From: Haplomitrium mnioides
Lineage: Eukaryota; Marchantiophyta; Haplomitriopsida; Calobryales
DNA length: 58,070 nt
NCBI GenBank assembly: GCA_049999725.1
Contig: JBNGIS010011092.1
Location: 1-58,070 of the forward strand
Direction of reading: 5' to 3'
This document shows, piece by piece, positions 11,063-21,529 of the stretch. Position numbers and translations under genes: made by a program. The notes under the pieces were generated by a model. It had not been told where the DNA came from. It saw only the letters and a list, made by a program, of their open reading frames with translations, and searched no databases. Each line of letters begins with the position of its first letter. The first letter of the stretch is position 1.

Positions 11063-11081
11063 AACAACTACTACTTTGAAC
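11063..11081 (+). repeat. Left terminal inverted repeat, element X copy iii
   Basis: AACAACTACTACTTTGAAC; 17 of 19 positions match the right end. The subterminal sequence after it (CAAGAACTGCTTTTGGGTT) also weakly mirrors the right subterminal region. Confidence 0.8.
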
Positions 11082-12189
11082 CAAGAACTGCTTTTGGGTT
11101 TTGGTTTCATTTTTCACTCTTGAAAACCAATTTTGAAATTTTAGCATTCAAAATCATGATTTTGATGCTAATAATGCTCATTTGCAAAAAAAACATCTAA
11201 TTTTATATATCAAAATTACCCGATTCAAGTTCTTAATGTATTCAAAACAAATCTTCTTATGAGAATGTTCGGTCATGAGATAGACGATTGAAGAAGCTTC
11301 TGGAAGAGGTTTGTTGGAGCACAATGGAGGAGCACAATCATTGGTGAACAACAAAGTGTCGTATTTTGGCTTTAGAAAAGTGCTATTATGTCAATTTTTG
11401 GTGCTTAACATAGAAGTTCGAAGCAAGTGAATTATGCAAGGCATGCAATATCAATGATCTGAGGGCCAGATTCTAGAATAGGCGGTGTGTGCAGATCAAG
11501 AAGATGTATAAAATATTTTGAATTGTTTGGATCATCTAGTGGTCATTAAGGGAGTATAGGGTTGAAAAGGTTGTGCACCGCAATGGGTAAAGATTCTTAA
11601 AGTTGGTGCAGAGAGGGGGAAAATAGTTTTCCCTTTCTTGATTTTTTGAAACTTCTGTTACAAGAAAAGGTCGTAATTGCCATGTGGAAGGAGCTTATCA
11701 TCTTGAGATCAGTGTCGATGTGGTTCCTTCTGGGTTGTTTTATTTGAATATGGAAAAGTGCAGCAGAATGCTTCTTGTTCAAGGATTTCACTTACAGATT
11801 GTGTGCTGAGGTCAAGGGTGGTAGCATGGAGAAAGGTGAAGGGCATGGGTAAGGCCTCTATTTGTAAGGAGAGAAAGCATTTTGTTCATTTTCTACGATC
11901 AACCTGGCTGCAAGAAGGCATAACAACCTTTCCTTTCTTGATCTTGAGATTTTTGTAACAGCTCTGCCTAGTTGAGGAAAGAAAGATAAAATAGGGGAGC
12001 GAGGGGCTCTCTCACCAATGTGATGTATTGCAAGCTCCATTTTTATGTATGACAAGGGAGGAAGCTTTGACGGATGAGAGGCAACAAAGGAGATGGTGGG
12101 GCTACAATCGATATTGTTTGGGATTTGTAAGCCGCAAGGCAGTGCACAAAGGAGACTATGAGGACTTTGTCATCTTGTTTTCTACAGAA

Positions 12190-12690
12190 GCTAGCCCCCT
12201 ATCTTGAGCTCCGAAGGCAGGCTGAAAACTTTTTGAAGCAAACGACGGAATAACTTGGGTATGGCATCGCCATCCTGCGACTTCTTTTGGAGCCTTCAGT
12301 GGACGATCAAATTAGGTACTCTTAACTTCAAGAATCATGTCAAGGACTATTGCCAATCCCCAAACCTGACTCAACTCATCTCTAGGCTATCATTCAGGAG
12401 TTCGAAAAGGAGAAAATTAAGGCTCTTATTGTTGGATTGAGGTTCAAAACTCCTCCAAGAATTCAGTCTTGACTAAGTGAGGCGCTATCTATCATCAGCA
12501 AACATGACTTCCCTTTGGTAAATGGCAAACGCTTCTACCTAAGTTGGTGTTGAGCATCAGGTCTTCGCTAGATATCTCTATTATCAATGGAGTTCTTAAC
12601 ACTGTGAATTCTATATTCAAGCAATTTAGATACCATTACCAATCAAGAGAAAGTTACCGGAATGGTTGAAAAGGAGTAGTGTTGCTTGGC
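12190..12690 (+). pseudogene. Captured exportin-2/CAS (importin-alpha re-exporter) N-terminal fragment
   Basis: Frame-shifted but collinear translation gives RRQAENFLKQT, then YGIAILRLLLEPSVDDQIR, NFKNHVKDY, IQEFEKEKIKALIVGL, then RIQSxLSEALSIISKHDFPL and SMEFL...VNSIFKQFRY-type residues, ending at PEWLKRSS. From memory these are the HEAT-repeat N-terminus of CSE1/CAS proteins, which return importin-alpha to the cytoplasm. No intron is evident over about 160 codons. At least four frameshifts or stops; nonfunctional. It lies in sense with the carrier unit. Confidence 0.8.
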
Positions 12691-12821
12691 AAAAATAACG
12701 TTAAGGCTTTTGCGTAGAGGCTTACAATGCAAGTCACTCCAAAATCATGGCCAGATCAATGGGGGTTGCTCACCTCCGTATCAAAAAAAGGCTTAGAAGC
12801 AAACTCCGTGTACTCACATTA

Positions 12822-13137
12822 TGTTGCACAATGGTGAGCATATTCTTGGTCGAACAATGAAGGAATTGAGTTGCTAGTTTGATTCATCGGTTGTGAGTGG
12901 GAGGCATTGTACTATATTCCGCAAAATAGTTGTTGTAGATAGAAGCAGTAAGCCTTTCAATAGTGTATTGTCTCCAAGAGATCACTTTGAAGTTTTTGTT
13001 AAGGAGTCTAGTTCAAAGGGAACATATATCAATGAACTTAAGCTCCAAAGAGAAGGCCACGAGCTTTGCTTCAAGCATGGAGATATCATCTCCTTGGTTG
13101 GTTCACCTAACCATGAGAATGCATTCGCATTTGTATG
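12822..13137 (+). pseudogene. Captured FHA-domain fragment
   Basis: Translation reads LHNGEHILGRT, then after one stop VSGRHCTIFRK, VFVKESSSKGTYIN, and KHGDIISLVGSPNHENAFAFV to a stop. The GR, SGRH and S-x-GTYIN signatures are the phosphothreonine-binding loops of the forkhead-associated fold. The host gene is not identifiable from this piece; plant FHA proteins include kinases and DNA-damage factors. An additional 12963-13145 frame is a shadow. It sits between the CAS and PPR fragments, in the same orientation. Confidence 0.8.
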
Positions 13138-13394
13138 AATGTTGATATGCCATCAAGACCTGAGGCTGATGAGGTAGTACGACTAGGCCCCCGTGCCAAC
13201 AAGCTGAGGAACATTGGAGTTTTTGGACAAAAGGCTTTCACGCATTCAGATTTTGGATAGTGGATCTTAAAAAAAACCAGAGTTTTGAAAGGAGGATTTT
13301 TGGAAGAAGAATTCTTATGAAAAAAGCCTTCCGCTCGTCGGAATGTTTGGACAAATTCGTCCCATGTTCCTCCAATGTCACTCTAGAGTTTCCC

Positions 13395-14240
13395 TTTCTC
13401 CTCGAGTATGGCCACTATAAAGGACATCATTCAGCCCTATTAGAATTCATTCATACCCATGCAATTGAAAACGGTGTTGAATCAAAAATTTGTGTTGCTA
13501 GCACGCTATTGGATATGTATTCAAAATGTGGAGTATGGACAAAGCATGCCAAGTCTTTGATGGGATGCCTTGTCATGATGTACTGTCATGGATTGCCATG
13601 ATCCTTGGATACACTCAGGTAGAACAGGACCAAGAAGAAGGACATAAAGTTGAAGGATCGTTTGTCAAAGTGGGTTGTCTGGAGAAGGGAAGAGCCATTC
13701 ATTCTCAATTCACAAACTGTGGTTTTGAGTTAGACATGTGTGTTGCCAATACTCTAGTGGTTATGCATGCTGAATATGGGAGCATAGTTGATGCAGAAAA
13801 TTGTATTCCAGAAAATGCTTGGTGGTTTTGCAAGTCATGGATTTGCAAAAGGAAGCTTTAGAACTTTTCCAGAGATACCACAATGGTGGCTGTACAGAAT
13901 TGATTGGGGCTGTCCTTACTTGCTTTTTTTCAGCTTGTATCCATGTAGGGTTTGTGGATGAAGGGATTTTATTTTTTGAATCCATGGGTTCAGTTTATGG
14001 CATTTTACTTGCAGGGGAGTATTAAGTGTGCATGGTGGATATACTAGGCTGAGCTGGTTGACCAAATGAAGTTGAAAAGGTTCTTAGAAGTGAACCTGAG
14101 ATTAGTGAGGATAGTATTGTACTGTGGGCTTTGTTGGGTGCTTGTCAAAATGACAACAATGTGGAGATGGGAAAAATGACGGCATTGATATATTATGTTG
14201 AGCAATGAGGGTTGGTCAAGAATTGTTGAGATCATAACGC
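13395..14240 (+). pseudogene. Captured PLS-class pentatricopeptide repeat fragment
   Basis: Pieces in three frames make a collinear PPR protein: IHTHAIENGVESKICVASTL + LDMYSKCG, DVLSWIAMILGYTQ, GRAIHSQFTNCGFELDMCVA + NTLVVMHAEYGSIVDAE, FFSACIHVGFVDEGILFFES, then MVDILG...VLWALLGACQNDNNVEMG. The last part corresponds to the E-domain region near the C-terminus of organelle RNA-editing PPR proteins. About five shifts or stops. The editing target and the presence of a DYW domain cannot be judged. Carried in sense by the unit. Confidence 0.85.
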
Positions 14241-14766
14241 AGTAATGGAGTGTTTGCCGCAATGCAAAGTGGCCAACAAGAGGTGATGATATTTTGGTCA
14301 AGAGGATAGTTGTGACCTAGGTTGTTCTCAAATCAACGAAATACATGCAGAATTATAGAGATTATTTCAAAAAATGGGATTGTGAAGACTAGAGTAAAAC
14401 TGGTGCAATTGGAGTGGAAATATGCTCTGTTTTGAGAAGGAAAACACCTTTGATCTAATAGGAGGTGGCAGCAAATCTGTTTTGTTATAAGAGGTACCAG
14501 GTCTTGTTCAACTTTTCTCCATTATATTCTGAGGGAAAGTAGACTTTGTTTTATTCTGATATATGGTGGAAGTAGGCTTTGAGTGGATGGAACTAGAGAT
14601 ATGGCAAATCAGTATTCCACAATTTGCAAGTATGAGGTAAAGAGTTTGGAAGAGGGATGGCCGTAGATCTGTCATGATTGCAGTCACTTCAGGGAGGATG
14701 AGTCAGACCATTCGACAAGAAGGCACCTTCCTTATGAAGAGTCTAATGGCAGAGTTGGGATTCATA

Positions 14767-15557
14767 GTAAGGGATTGTGGATTGTGGAGTATTTCTGTTA
14801 GAGATACAAGTGTGGTTGTTTGCAGGTCTGGCCTAGAAATTGAGACCAGAAAACTAAAAAGCAGCAATCAGGTCAGGGCTGCCTCTGGATGATAGTTGTT
14901 TGTAGGCTGCAGGGAGATCAAAAATCCAGAAAGGGTGTTTGACCCTTGCTTGTGGAGTTGGTAAAGTGTTTGTTCAGTTGGTTGTTATTTGTTGAGGTTG
15001 AAGTTGGAGTTGGAGAGGAAGGTTGGTGAAGTGCAAGGCATCATCATGGCTAAGTTTTCCCATTACCTCAGAGAGTGGCAAAAACTCAGCATGAAGATTG
15101 ACGATCAAAACCTGCTGTTGGGAATTGATGACACCAGCAGGGAGTTGTGGCAGCTTGTCTCTGTTATACATGATGAGGCTGGAGGGTCCGAAGCTTTGTG
15201 TTCACTCCACAAGGTGAAAACCGCACGAAGTACATCTTGAGTAGTAAGTAGAACGGATTTTTGGAAGGTATGGAAGTTAGGGAGATATGGAATTAGGAAT
15301 CTTGACATTGTTTGGATGAATATCAATACCCCATCTTGGATTGTTATTCAAGGAGTGAAACATAGAATATATAAATTTAAATGTATTTCCCTTCAACTCT
15401 CTGCAATGCATTTTGCTTTCATCCACACCCCTCTCCCTCATGTCTTTCATTCTCTCATATGTCATATATGTATGTCTTGTTATCTGTATGTTATGTATGT
15501 TGAATGAACACCTGAGCAGGGCTCCTCCCCCTATGCCCTACTCCTTTCATCGTAACA
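14767..15557 (+). repeat. Shared 3' module of gene-capturing unit, copy 1
   Basis: Homologous to 40479-41215 (+) and 45516-46255 (-). Landmarks in order: GTTTGCAGGTCTGGCC, GGCTGCAGGGAGATCA, GCATCATCATGGCTAAG, GGAGTTGTGGCAGCTTGT, TATATAAATTTAAATG (TATA-like), CTCCTCCCCCTATGC, then the end. It looks like U3-R-U5 of an LTR. A short open frame (14989-15240) is present, but the other copies do not keep it, so I do not call it a gene. Confidence 0.75.
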
Positions 15558-16285
15558 AAGAATATGATCAAATTTGCTTTCATAATTTCTACTTCAAAAA
15601 GCACAAGCATCACCAAACAAAAAATATACAAAATGTAAGCCACATTTGTTGCTAAATATTTTCAAAACTAACCATGATATGAGTAATTTCAAAAATTGAT
15701 GAAAACAATCAAATTTTTTTAGAAACAAATTAAATCAAAAAAATGCTTAAGCACAAAAGAACTTTGAACCGTAGTTTAAAGCTTATGCACGTAGAGACTA
15801 TTTAAGAAACTTTGTACGTGGAATAATAAAGCCCAGACACGGGTGAAATGTTGAGGCTGTCATGTACAGGAACTTGTAGCTAGATCCCAAATGTTTAGAC
15901 GAAAGAAGATTGTCGAAGCGAATTGTGAAAGGGTTGATAAAACCAACGCGTTCTTGGAAAATTGAAGTCAATGTGAGCTTGAGCAACTAAAGTCCATGCA
16001 TGCATGGATGACTTGAAGCCCACACGAGCTTGAACGACTAAAGCCAATGCACGCATGGACAATTGAAGCCCAAACGAACATGAACTACTGAATAATTGGA
16101 CGCAAGGACCTTCCATACATGCACATACCTTGTTGCCATCTTTAATGAAATAAAATATGTTTTGTTCAAAAATAATTTTGTGAAAGAAATTGAATCTTGA
16201 AGAAAATACTTAAATTGGATTTGGAATACAACAAGTAAATAGATGATAGAAAAATACTTTATTATGTAACAAAATAACATTAGCC
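15558..16285. other. Element X sequence 3' of the methyltransferase gene, with palindrome-cored repeats
   Basis: Continues element X after copy 1. From about 15780 to 16100 it holds four to five units with AAGCCCANNCACG and CATGCATGCATGG / ACGCATGGACAATTGAAGCC, related to the intron arrays at 17645-17770 and 19380-19700. No gene seen. Confidence 0.55.
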
Positions 16286-17574
16286 TCAAGCTGCAACCCT
16301 ATCCTCTTCAGGAGGAACAGTATCATCTAAATCAAATACATGAGAAGGTTTAGCATTTATAGCTGCAAGAGAGTTTTGTTGAGACTTTCAAGTCCCAAAA
16401 ATTGCAACAGAATCACCATAAGCCCCTGCAGTACTAGGAAGAACATGCTCCTTGTGGTACACATATACTATCTTAGACTCGGTCACATCGGATGGCAAAC
16501 AAGCCATCGTCAAAAATCTTTGAGGAATATAGATAGATTTATGTATATGATATTTCACTGCAATGCAATTTCGCATCACCTTTAAAGCATAGACAAAGCC
16601 TGTACCAGACTCAGATCAAAGATCTAAAATCCAATCTTTCTCTATTGTAAAATGGTCAATAAGAAAATTATACAAAGCATGAGGCTTTTGGTAAACATTC
16701 ACATAAACATCATCTCTTAGATGTTTAAGTTTTGCCGTCATAGCCAAACAACTGAAAATACTTTGCATGATTTGTTGAGGTCGCCCATTTGCATCATCTG
16801 ATTGCAAGTTAAAGAGCTTCATGCTTTGCTTGCCCTTCTTTGTTTAGTAGCCCACAGTTTAATACTCATGGGCGTGAGCAATTTTGGGACCACTCAAATG
16901 ATGAATATTACTTTTGTTCTTGTAATAACAAAAACAAACATATGAGAAAAACCAAAAAAAAAAGAAAGGAAAAATAAAACTCATAAACTATAAGATGAAA
17001 AAACAAAATGCAACTTACCAAATATTGGGGTCAATTGCACATCAAACCTCCAATAAAGCATCATTGACGATGCCAAACTGTTGTGAAGAGTGATAATGAC
17101 AAAAGACCAAAACTCAGAAGTAGTAGCTACCGCAAAAGAAGAAACCATATAAGAAAATATTATTATTTGAGAAGGGTTCTGAATCATCATGCTTACATTC
17201 TTTAAGGCTGTAATTGTAAGGAATATCAATAATAACTAAAGTGAAACATTTTGGTTTCACAAAACTCTTCAACTGTCGAGCATTAGACTCCCCATAGACT
17301 TGATAATATGCCATGTTGAGTCCATCAACATAGGACATTAAGTCCTCGTCTTGCTCATTAGATCCTCCTTTGGTTAGGAGGGCAACAACCTCATGTAGCT
17401 GTCTCACCTTCCACTCTCTTGCTTTATAGTAGTGGAGCAAAAAAGTAGGGAGGTAGGAGACAAGCGTTGGGGCTTGATCTTCATCGGCGGGACATCTTTG
17501 ACCCTTATTTTCTTTTGACCTTTGGCAACAGCTGTTAGTTTCTTGGGAAGCTGCCATTTAAAAGTTTTGTCGCC

Positions 17575-17832
17575 CTATAAAAAAAGCAAGAAACAAGTTA
17601 GACTTAACCAGAAAACAAAAACTTTGAATAATTGACAAGGGAATATTAAGTTGCCATGCGCGTAGAGACTTGAGAGACTTTGATAGTGTGACTCGATAGT
17701 CCATGCATGCATGGACTTAAGAGACTTTGCACGCATGGACTCAATAGTCCATACACACATGGACTCTCAAACCTTCTACAGCAAACTCAAAACAAATGAA
17801 AGATCAAAATTGAAAGAAGAAAAAGCACTTAC
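17575..17832 (-). repeat. Intron 2 of the methyltransferase gene, holding a palindromic minisatellite
   Basis: GTAAGTG donor and TTTTTATAG acceptor. Units such as CCATGCATGCATGGACTTAA (17701 onward) recur with a period near 30 bp, each centred on CATGCATG or TGCGCGTAG. Confidence 0.7.
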
Positions 17833-18375
17833 CAACAATTTCTCAAAACTAGAATAAAATGTTAACAACTTAGACTCTTCGGTGTGGATGGGATACTCTA
17901 TCCTTGCTTTCTCCCAAGATTTGCAATAAACTTTTGAACAAAAAGACTTTACCATCACCGTCAAAACCTTGTATCTCTCCAATTTGCGAGACATATCCTC
18001 GATCAAAAGCTCTCTAGCTTCAATACATTTCAAAACAAAGATGTTGATCTCATCAAAAAGACCCTGAAGGGACCTCCAAGGTGTCCACTTCATGTCTTCT
18101 ATTCTCAGAAAACCTTTGGCCTTCGGCTTTTGGCCCTTGACAATGTTCTTCTCCCACATTGTGAAAATGCTATGTTGTAAATTCTAGAGCTCACCACTTC
18201 AAAATGCAAGATGGAACCGATTGTCCTAAGAAGTGACTGTCTTCTCAAGAGTCGACTTAGGCTTTATCTCCAAGGTCTCTAGCACCAACTCTCTTTTTAA
18301 TTTCTAAGATGACACCATCCCACTCTCCACGAACCTTTGATGTTAATATTTGACCTTTTGAATTGAGGTCATTTC

Positions 18376-18684
18376 TCACTTGTATCTTTTGTTGTAATTG
18401 TCATCTGTTGCAAAAATACGGGTTTTGGTTGGAGTGAGACCTACGTACACATAACAATTGTAGAGAAACAACACTGGATTCTTTGCTTCGTATTTGGTGA
18501 TCAAAACCTGCCTTGCAGTAGCATTTTGATTGCCTCCAGCAATCTTGTGCCGATATTTGTCAGGGTTCCTCAGATCAAACTCTGACTTATCTTTTAACCC
18601 ACACTTCGGGTCTACAACAACAATGAAAAAACTATGCGCATATTTATTTGTGAGCACAAGAAGCTCAACAAAGTCCTCATTCAA
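18376..18684 (-). other. ParB-like domain within the methyltransferase pseudogene
   Basis: A 102-residue open stretch: EFDLRNPDKYRHKIAGGNQN, then ATARQVLITKYEAKNPVLFL, then CYVYVGLTPTKTRIFATDDN. The GGN-x-N-x-x-AR core matches the GGNHR-type nucleotide-binding box of ParB/Srx proteins; the VGLT...A..DN continuation is typical of eukaryotic proteins that pair this fold with a methylase. Assignment is from motif memory. Confidence 0.65.
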
Positions 18685-19296
18685 CCTCCTAATCTGGAAT
18701 GGGCTCTAGTTGTCAACTCCAGGTTTTAGAGGGTTCAAATTCTCCAACTGAATTACTATAGTTTCCTCTCAAACTTTGCATCGCTAGATTGCAAATTCTT
18801 GAATTTTATTTTTATCTTCCTTAGACACTATTTTACGGTCCACCTATTCTCTTTCCTGAAAAGTTTGGAGCCCCTTTTACGATTGGTTTTTTGCTCTTGA
18901 TGTTGGAGCTTAGACAGGCTCCAACTCCGCTCCCTCCTCTGAGCTACTCAAAGATAGAGAGGAAGGGGTCGCAGAGAATGACCTTGATGGAGATGGGGAG
19001 GGTGCAGCCTCCTCCTCAACAATTGGTGATGGAATAGACTTTTTCTTTGGGAGTGCATGTTTCTTCTTTTTTAGAGCCTCCTCTTGCTCCACTGCCTTTC
19101 TCTTATTGGCAGGTGTTGGTCCTCTTGTTGCTGCCACTGACATTGTGGCTACACTTAGATGCGGCACTAATTGTGCATTGTGGACTTCCTGCTTGGGCTT
19201 CAGCAGTTTGTTGCTGATAGCCATCTTAATGAAGTTCGACTCGACATGCTTTGCGTCCGGGTAGGCATCAACAAAGTCCGCCAAGTACTGAGTAAA

Positions 19297-19742
19297 CTAA
19301 AAAACATATTAGCAAAAAATCTACAAATGTTTATAAAGAGTGAAATTTCTTAAACCTACAATGTAGGCTCTAAAAGACTCCAGAGTCTATACGCACATGG
19401 ACTCCATATTCCATGCGCGCATGGACTCCGGATTCAATACGCACATGGAGTTTGGAGTCTATGTGCCCATGGACTTACTAGTGCAAGAGCGCATTGACTA
19501 GGGAGTCCATGGACGCATGGACTCCTTACTTCATGCGCGTATGGGCTCGTGAGTCCAAACACGGAAGGACTCTCTACTCCATGCGCGCATCGACTCCCTA
19601 CTCCGTGCACGTAGGGACTCTGGAGTCCATGCTTGCATAGACGAGGGAGTCCATATGTGCATTGACTCATGAGCCCATGTGCGCATTGACTTTCGAGTCA
19701 TTAGAAAAAGGAACAAAATGAAAAACAAATTTTAGATCTTAC
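19297..19742 (-). repeat. Intron 1 of the methyltransferase gene, holding a ~30 bp palindromic minisatellite
   Basis: Between a GTAAGATC donor and a TTTTTTAG acceptor lie about eleven units (19380-19700) of GAGTCCATGCGCGCATGGAC type. A perfect 14-bp palindrome CCATGCGCGCATGG is at 19411-19424. Both strands give open frames here only because the period is a multiple of three; they are not genes. Confidence 0.8.
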
Positions 19743-20080
19743 CTTGCTGTCGTCCTTGGCCGACTATAGATGCTTGGTAAGATGTCCCTTTGGTTCATCT
19801 CCAAAAAACAAAATCGTTTTTGAGAGGCTTTGTAAAGGGTGATGTTGTCGTGTGACTGCACAAGCAGCCCAATGTGGGCTCGCTACCCCTCTCTAATCAT
19901 GGTGATTTGGACCAAACGACCCAGGTTAAATTTTTCACCTTCACCAGCAAAAAGGTAAAGGTGTTGATCTATGTCTTTCATAGATCCACAATTCAATAGC
20001 CAATCCTAGTCTAACTTTTTTGGCTCTAAAACCTTGAGAACATCTGAATACCTAGAAGGCTTTGGTTGAGTAGGTTTGAA

Positions 20081-20562
20081 AACATTGACTTGTGATGCTA
20101 TTTTTCCAAAAGTAAAAAAAGGTAGAATTTTGGGTCAAGAATCTCGTAAACAAAAGTTCACAAAAAAATGATGGGCTGAAAATGGCAAAATAACAAGAAA
20201 ATGCAAAAACAGCCATGACAAGAAAACAAAAACTTGAAAGTGAACTCACGATAATGGACAAAAACTTTCCATTGTCGCTCCTTTTATATCTAAATTTCAA
20301 AAAATGCCTTTTCCCGCCAAAAAAATGATTCACATAGCTCTTGACATGTAGGTTTGCGCGGTGCAAAAAAAAAGTTATTATATAAAGCATTGCTCATTTT
20401 CATCTTTCCAATTTTTTTTTTCATTTTCTTCACGAAAAGTTCACAATTTTGTTGTTTTGCAAAATTTTCTGTGAAAACACTTATTTTAGGTAGGCCATAA
20501 GAGGTTGACAGTATTTGTGAAAATAGTTTCTCCAAATAGTTGATTTTTAGTAAGCTCTATCA
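20081..20562. promoter_or_regulatory. Divergent intergenic region of element X
   Basis: About 480 bp between the two divergent element X genes. It is AT-rich with a TATTATATAAAGC near 20372-20384 that could serve either direction. Open frames in this stretch have low complexity and match nothing. The bidirectional promoter role is inferred from gene arrangement only. Confidence 0.4.
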
Positions 20563-21529
20563 ATGGTTGGAGTTTTTAAAGGCAAGAAGAGGCTAGAATT
20601 CCAAGATTCATCTTCACAAAAAAGTGTTGCTTTTGACTGGTAGCTAGAGACTTATTCAAATTGCAATTCTTTGGAGTTGAAAGATGGACTAACAAATAGA
20701 TCAAGTGTGATGGCAAGTATATTGGAGAAAAAAATGGCTTCTGTTGAATTAGATATCTCCGCTTGGGAAGATCGAGAAGGTGAATCCTATGCACGTATAG
20801 GATCAGAGATTGAACCCTATGCGTGCACAGGGTCAAGAAGTGAACTCAATGAGTGCATAGGATTAAAGAGTGAACAACTTGTGTGCAAAGGATCAAAGGG
20901 GGAACCTAGTGATCACAAAAAGTTGAAGACACAACCTTCTGCACGTATAAGATCCTTGTTGTCGATCAAACGTTCAAAGTTGAATCTTTCTTTTGGCTAT
21001 TCTAACAAATCAACAGAAAGACGTTCAACTCAAAATCTCCAGACAGTTGTGGACCTCTCTTTCGTCCTCATATGAGAGAGACCTTGATATTCACGATCAA
21101 AGTGTGTTTGTTCAAAACACAAAAAACATACAATTTGTAAACGATTTCAATTTTGGAGATGAGTCGATGTCCTTGATAGCACCACTCAAACAACGAGTGA
21201 TTTCAATTCAAGTTGGACCTCGCAATGAGATTGGGAAATTTGAAACAAACCGAATTCTTTTGGAGAAGTATTCAAACGACAGTTTGAGAAATCATTCTAG
21301 CAAATAGTCTTAATCAATCAATATTTAGTTGAAGTTATCACAAAGAGCATCGATTATGTTGCAAAAAACATTTCCTAATGTTCAAGATATTGATCAAGAT
21401 TCCATTTCAGTATGGTGCAGTTCTCCCAAGCCTCAAGGAGGCTTGCGATGATGAGGATGCATTTTCTGAAAAATACTTCCCAGAAAAAATAGTAGTAATA
21501 AAAGGGAAACACAAATCCAAGATACATAT
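20563..21529 (+). pseudogene. Element X + strand gene, N-terminal part and start of C-terminal block
   Basis: ATG at 20563 (MVGVFKGKKRLEFQDSSSQK), one stop at about codon 27, then an open stretch to 21075 with four to five 12-residue repeats (ESYARIGSEIEP, YACTGSRSEL, NECIGLKSEQL, VCKGSKGEP) encoded by a 36-bp DNA repeat with palindromic TATGCGTGCACA cores. It continues in another frame (20993-21307: QSVFVQNTKNIQFVNDF, LKQRVISIQVGP). From 21385 it passes directly into the C-terminal block (DAFSEKYFPEKI), so the DUF7869-like middle seen in copy ii is deleted here. The solo LTR at 21530 splits the rest (24446-24639). Role unknown; probably the transposase gene. Confidence 0.6.

Larger units (their letters stand above)
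11266..15557 (+). mobile_element. Gene-capturing LTR-type unit, copy 1 (CAS + FHA + PPR)
   Basis: Starts TGTTCGGTCATGAGATAG and ends CGTAACA. Flanks GAGAA (11261-11265) and AAGAA (15558-15562) form an imperfect 5-bp duplication. The first ~100 bp match the start of copy 2 (37660-37760, GATTGAAGAAGCTTCTGG). An internal block at 12640-12745 matches 38107-38215 (GTTAAGGCTTTTG.GTAGAGGC). The last ~790 bp are the module shared by all three copies. Between these lie three unrelated host gene fragments, all on the + strand. TG...CA ends and 5-bp duplications suit an LTR retrotransposon product, but no pair of direct LTRs is visible within the unit. Confidence 0.8.
16286..20080 (-). pseudogene. Element X ParB-like / DNA N4/N6-methyltransferase gene, four exons
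   Basis: Read on the - strand: exon 1 about 20080-19743, exon 2 19296-17833, exon 3 17574-17019, exon 4 16918-16286 (TGA 16288-16286). Introns have GTAAG donors (19742, 17832, 17018) and AG acceptors. Exon 2 has an acidic/lysine-rich linker, then GGNQNATARQVL and YVGLTPT, as in ParB/sulfiredoxin-fold domains. Exon 3 has VIIDIPYN, the DPPY motif IV with one Pro changed to Ile. Exon 4 has DWILDL-stop-SESGTG then RNCIAV and YIPQRF, i.e. motif I followed by the adenine/cytosine-N methylase end. Motif IV before motif I indicates the beta class. A handful of stops and one shift in exon 3 disable it. Exon 1 start is approximate. Confidence 0.75.

Noticed and set aside
14989-15240. 83-residue protein in the shared 3' module
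   Set aside because: The frame is not maintained in copies 2 and 3, where stops and shifts occur; better explained as LTR sequence.
11266-15557. Helitron or Pack-MULE as carrier of the captured genes
   Set aside because: Ends are TG...CA with 5-bp duplications; no TC start, CTRR hairpin end, long inverted repeats or 9-bp duplication.
19380-19700. Possible CRISPR-like array (regular palindromic repeats)
   Set aside because: Units are contiguous degenerate minisatellites with no unique spacers, in a plant intron.
19434-19728. Two open - strand frames with Cys/His/Pro-rich 10-residue repeats
   Set aside because: They lie in an intron and arise because the 30-bp minisatellite period is a multiple of three.
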